Below are positions 62,493-64,000 of a DNA stretch of 64,000 nucleotides, one piece after another. Under the pieces are notes generated by a model. The model saw only the letters and a program-made list of their open reading frames with translations. It was not told the DNA's origin and did not search any database. Each line of letters starts with the position of its first letter. Positions within the stretch are counted from its first letter, which is position 1. The DNA is taken from contig NZ_CP034752.1 of NCBI RefSeq assembly GCF_004295645.1, positions 2,728,001 to 2,792,000 of the forward strand, written 5' to 3'. The translations under genes were made by a program, and so were the position numbers. Source of the stretch: Limnobaculum zhutongyuii. Lineage in GTDB: Bacteria; Pseudomonadota; Gammaproteobacteria; Enterobacterales; Enterobacteriaceae.

Positions 62493-64000
62493 TTATTTAC
62501 CAACGTGAAGAATAGCCAGGAACGCTTCCTGAGGAACTTCGACGTTCCCCACTTGCTTCATGCGCTTCTTACCATCTTTCTGTTTCTGCAATAGCTTTTT
62601 CTTACGGCTCACGTCGCCACCGTAACATTTGGCCAATACGTTCTTACGTAACTGCTTGACCGTTGAACGGGCAATCACGTGGTTACCAATAGCGGCCTGA
62701 ATCGCGATATCAAACTGCTGGCGTGGAATTAATTCACGCATTTTTTCTACCAGATCGCGACCGCGGTTTTGTGAATTATCCCGGTGAGTGATCAATGCTA
62801 AAGCATCCACTCGATCGCCGTTAATCAACACGTCTACCCGCACCATGTCAGAAGTCTGGAAGCGTTTAAAACCATAATCCAGTGAAGCATAACCACGAGA
62901 GGTAGACTTCAGGCGATCGAAGAAATCCAGAACCACTTCAGCCATCGGGATATCATAGCTCAGAGCAACCTGATTGCCGTGATACACCATATTGGTCTGC
63001 ACGCCACGCTTCTCAATACACAGCGTGATGACATTACCCAGAAACTCCTGAGGTAATAACATATGGCACTCCGCGATAGGCTCACGCAGCTCTTCAATAT
63101 TGTTCAACGGCGGCAATTTAGACGGGCTGTCGACATAAACCGTCTCACCAGTCGTGGTGATCACTTCATATACCACCGTTGGTGCGGTAGTAATCAGGTC
63201 AAGATCGTATTCGCGCTCCAGACGTTCCTGAATGATCTCCATATGCAGCAGGCCCAGGAAACCACAGCGGAAGCCAAAGCCCAGCGCCGTTGAGTTTTCT
63301 GGTTCATAAAACAGAGACGCATCATTCAGGCTCAATTTGCCCAATGCATCACGGAACGCTTCATAGTCATCAGAACTGATCGGGAACAGACCTGCATATA
63401 CCTGAGGCTTAACTTTTTTAAAGCCCGGCAGCACTTTTTCTGCTGGCTTATGCGCATTGGTCAGGGTATCCCCTACCGGTGCGCCAAGAATATCTTTAAT
63501 GGCACAAACTACCCAGCCTACTTCGCCGCAGCCAAGGGCTTCGGTATCTATCCGTTTCGGTGTAAATATACCTAAGCGATCCACGCCATAAGTTTGGCCG
63601 GTACTCATCACTTTGATCTTATCGTTTTTACGCAGTACGCCATTTTTAATACGCACCAGCGACACAACGCCAAGATAGTTATCAAACCAAGAATCGATGA
63701 TCAGCGCCTGTAAAGGCTCATCTGCCGAACCTGACGGTGGCGGAATATCGCGAACTAGGCGCTCCAGTACGTCAGGCACACCCATACCGGTTTTAGCCGA
63801 ACAGCGAACGGCATCGGTCGCGTCGATTCCAACAATATCTTCAATTTCCTGAGCCGCACGATCGGGATCCGCAGCCGGTAAATCGATTTTATTCAGAACC
63901 GGAACCACTTCCAGATCCATTTCAATCGCGGTGTAGCAGTTTGCCAGCGTTTGGGCTTCTACCCCTTGTCCGGCATCAACCACCAGCAACGCACCTTCAC
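62493..64000 (-). CDS. lepA: Elongation factor 4 (LepA), 5' part outside the window
   Basis: About 500 C-terminal residues of a protein that is 599 long in E. coli; the first 100, including the P-loop, are beyond the window edge. VVDAGQGVEAQT, PVLNKIDLPAADP (G4), the EF-G-like domains (PPSGSADEPLQALIIDSWFDNYLGVVSLVRI) and the LepA-specific C-terminal domain (GDVSRKKKLLQKQKDGKKRMKQVG) are clear. The GTPase acts on ribosomes during initiation and stress. Confidence 0.98.
   Translation of the reverse strand, partial: EGALLVVDAGQGVEAQTLANCYTAIEMDLEVVPVLNKIDLPAADPDRAAQEIEDIVGIDATDAVRCSAKTGMGVPDVLERLVRDIPPPSGSADEPLQALIIDSWFDNYLGVVSLVRIKNGVLRKNDKIKVMSTGQTYGVDRLGIFTPKRIDTEALGCGEVGWVVCAIKDILGAPVGDTLTNAHKPAEKVLPGFKKVKPQVYAGLFPISSDDYEAFRDALGKLSLNDASLFYEPENSTALGFGFRCGFLGLLHMEIIQERLEREYDLDLITTAPTVVYEVITTTGETVYVDSPSKLPPLNNIEELREPIAECHMLLPQEFLGNVITLCIEKRGVQTNMVYHGNQVALSYDIPMAEVVLDFFDRLKSTSRGYASLDYGFKRFQTSDMVRVDVLINGDRVDALALITHRDNSQNRGRDLVEKMRELIPRQQFDIAIQAAIGNHVIARSTVKQLRKNVLAKCYGGDVSRKKKLLQKQKDGKKRMKQVGNVEVPQEAFLAILHVGK

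Noticed and set aside
1..64000. Genome-wide reassignment of TAG to an amino acid
   Set aside because: TAG is the natural stop of many intact genes here (ROK regulator, MFS, GT41, second LysR, dcu, iron-binding protein, ftsB), so only occasional suppression or error remains possible.
1..64000. CRISPR array, prophage, integrase or insertion sequence
   Set aside because: No regularly spaced direct repeats, transposase, integrase or phage structural genes were found on either strand.

Overview
The window is a chromosomal segment of a gamma-proteobacterium of the order Enterobacterales. Most housekeeping proteins (MutS, RpoS, NlpD, Pcm, SurE, TruD, IspD/F, FtsB, Eno, PyrG, RelA, RlmD, BarA, Era, Rnc, LepB, LepA) match the E. 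coli proteins closely in length and motifs, and the blocks mutS..rpoS-nlpD-pcm-surE-truD-ispF-ispD-ftsB, queE-eno-pyrG-mazG-relA-rlmD/barA and lepA-lepB-rnc-era-recO-pdxJ keep enterobacterial order. The accessory content (tyrosine phenol-lyase, several catabolic loci, dispersed structured repeats) suggests a lineage outside the core Enterobacteriaceae, perhaps Budviciaceae. That placement is a guess. No tRNA, rRNA, CRISPR array, prophage or insertion sequence was recognised.

Layout. 1-3.7 kb: 3' part of a penicillin-acylase-family gene, a membrane acyltransferase and an MdfA-like multidrug exporter that is frameshifted at its end. 3.9-7.7 kb: a compact locus of a ROK repressor, a TIM-barrel glycosidase-like protein and an MFS transporter, headed by a perfect 25-bp palindrome. 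8.2-10.2 kb: a TPR/GT41 (O-GlcNAc-transferase-like) glycosyltransferase. 10.2-15 kb: two LysR regulators with divergent targets (a SnoaL-like protein, an SDR dehydrogenase) and a Dcu dicarboxylate transporter. 15.6-18.2 kb: mutS. 18.2-22.3 kb: a Fur-box-controlled iron locus (binding protein, PPOX protein, TonB receptor). 22.4-32.4 kb: an ankyrin lipoprotein and the rpoS..ftsB block, with a lipid A phosphoethanolamine transferase (eptA) inserted on the opposite strand between surE and truD. 32.4-38.9 kb: a PfkB sugar kinase, a polar amino-acid ABC transporter, and a yjiH-yjiG-M20 peptidase operon with a well-placed FNR site. 39-43.7 kb: an AT-rich stretch with an unknown secreted protein, then tpl-tutB (tyrosine phenol-lyase and tyrosine permease) with CRP and TyrR sites upstream. 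44.5-56.8 kb: queD, queE, eno, pyrG, mazG, relA, rlmD and barA. 56.8-64 kb: pdxJ, recO (frameshifted), era, an unknown membrane protein, rnc, lepB and truncated lepA.

Two observations stand out. (i) Two families of dispersed, multi-hairpin intergenic repeats (A: three copies of about 230 bp; B: two full copies of about 150 bp plus a decayed one) keep their stems by compensatory base changes between copies. (ii) Five otherwise intact genes each carry one lesion: three single in-frame TAG codons (TonB receptor, eptA, yjiH) and two one-base contractions in poly-G tracts (mdfA, recO). Two of the three TAGs are exactly what C-to-T change at the inner C of a Dcm (CCWGG) site would give, so 5mC deamination or a methylation- and homopolymer-linked sequencing artefact should be considered before true pseudogenisation or amber suppression.
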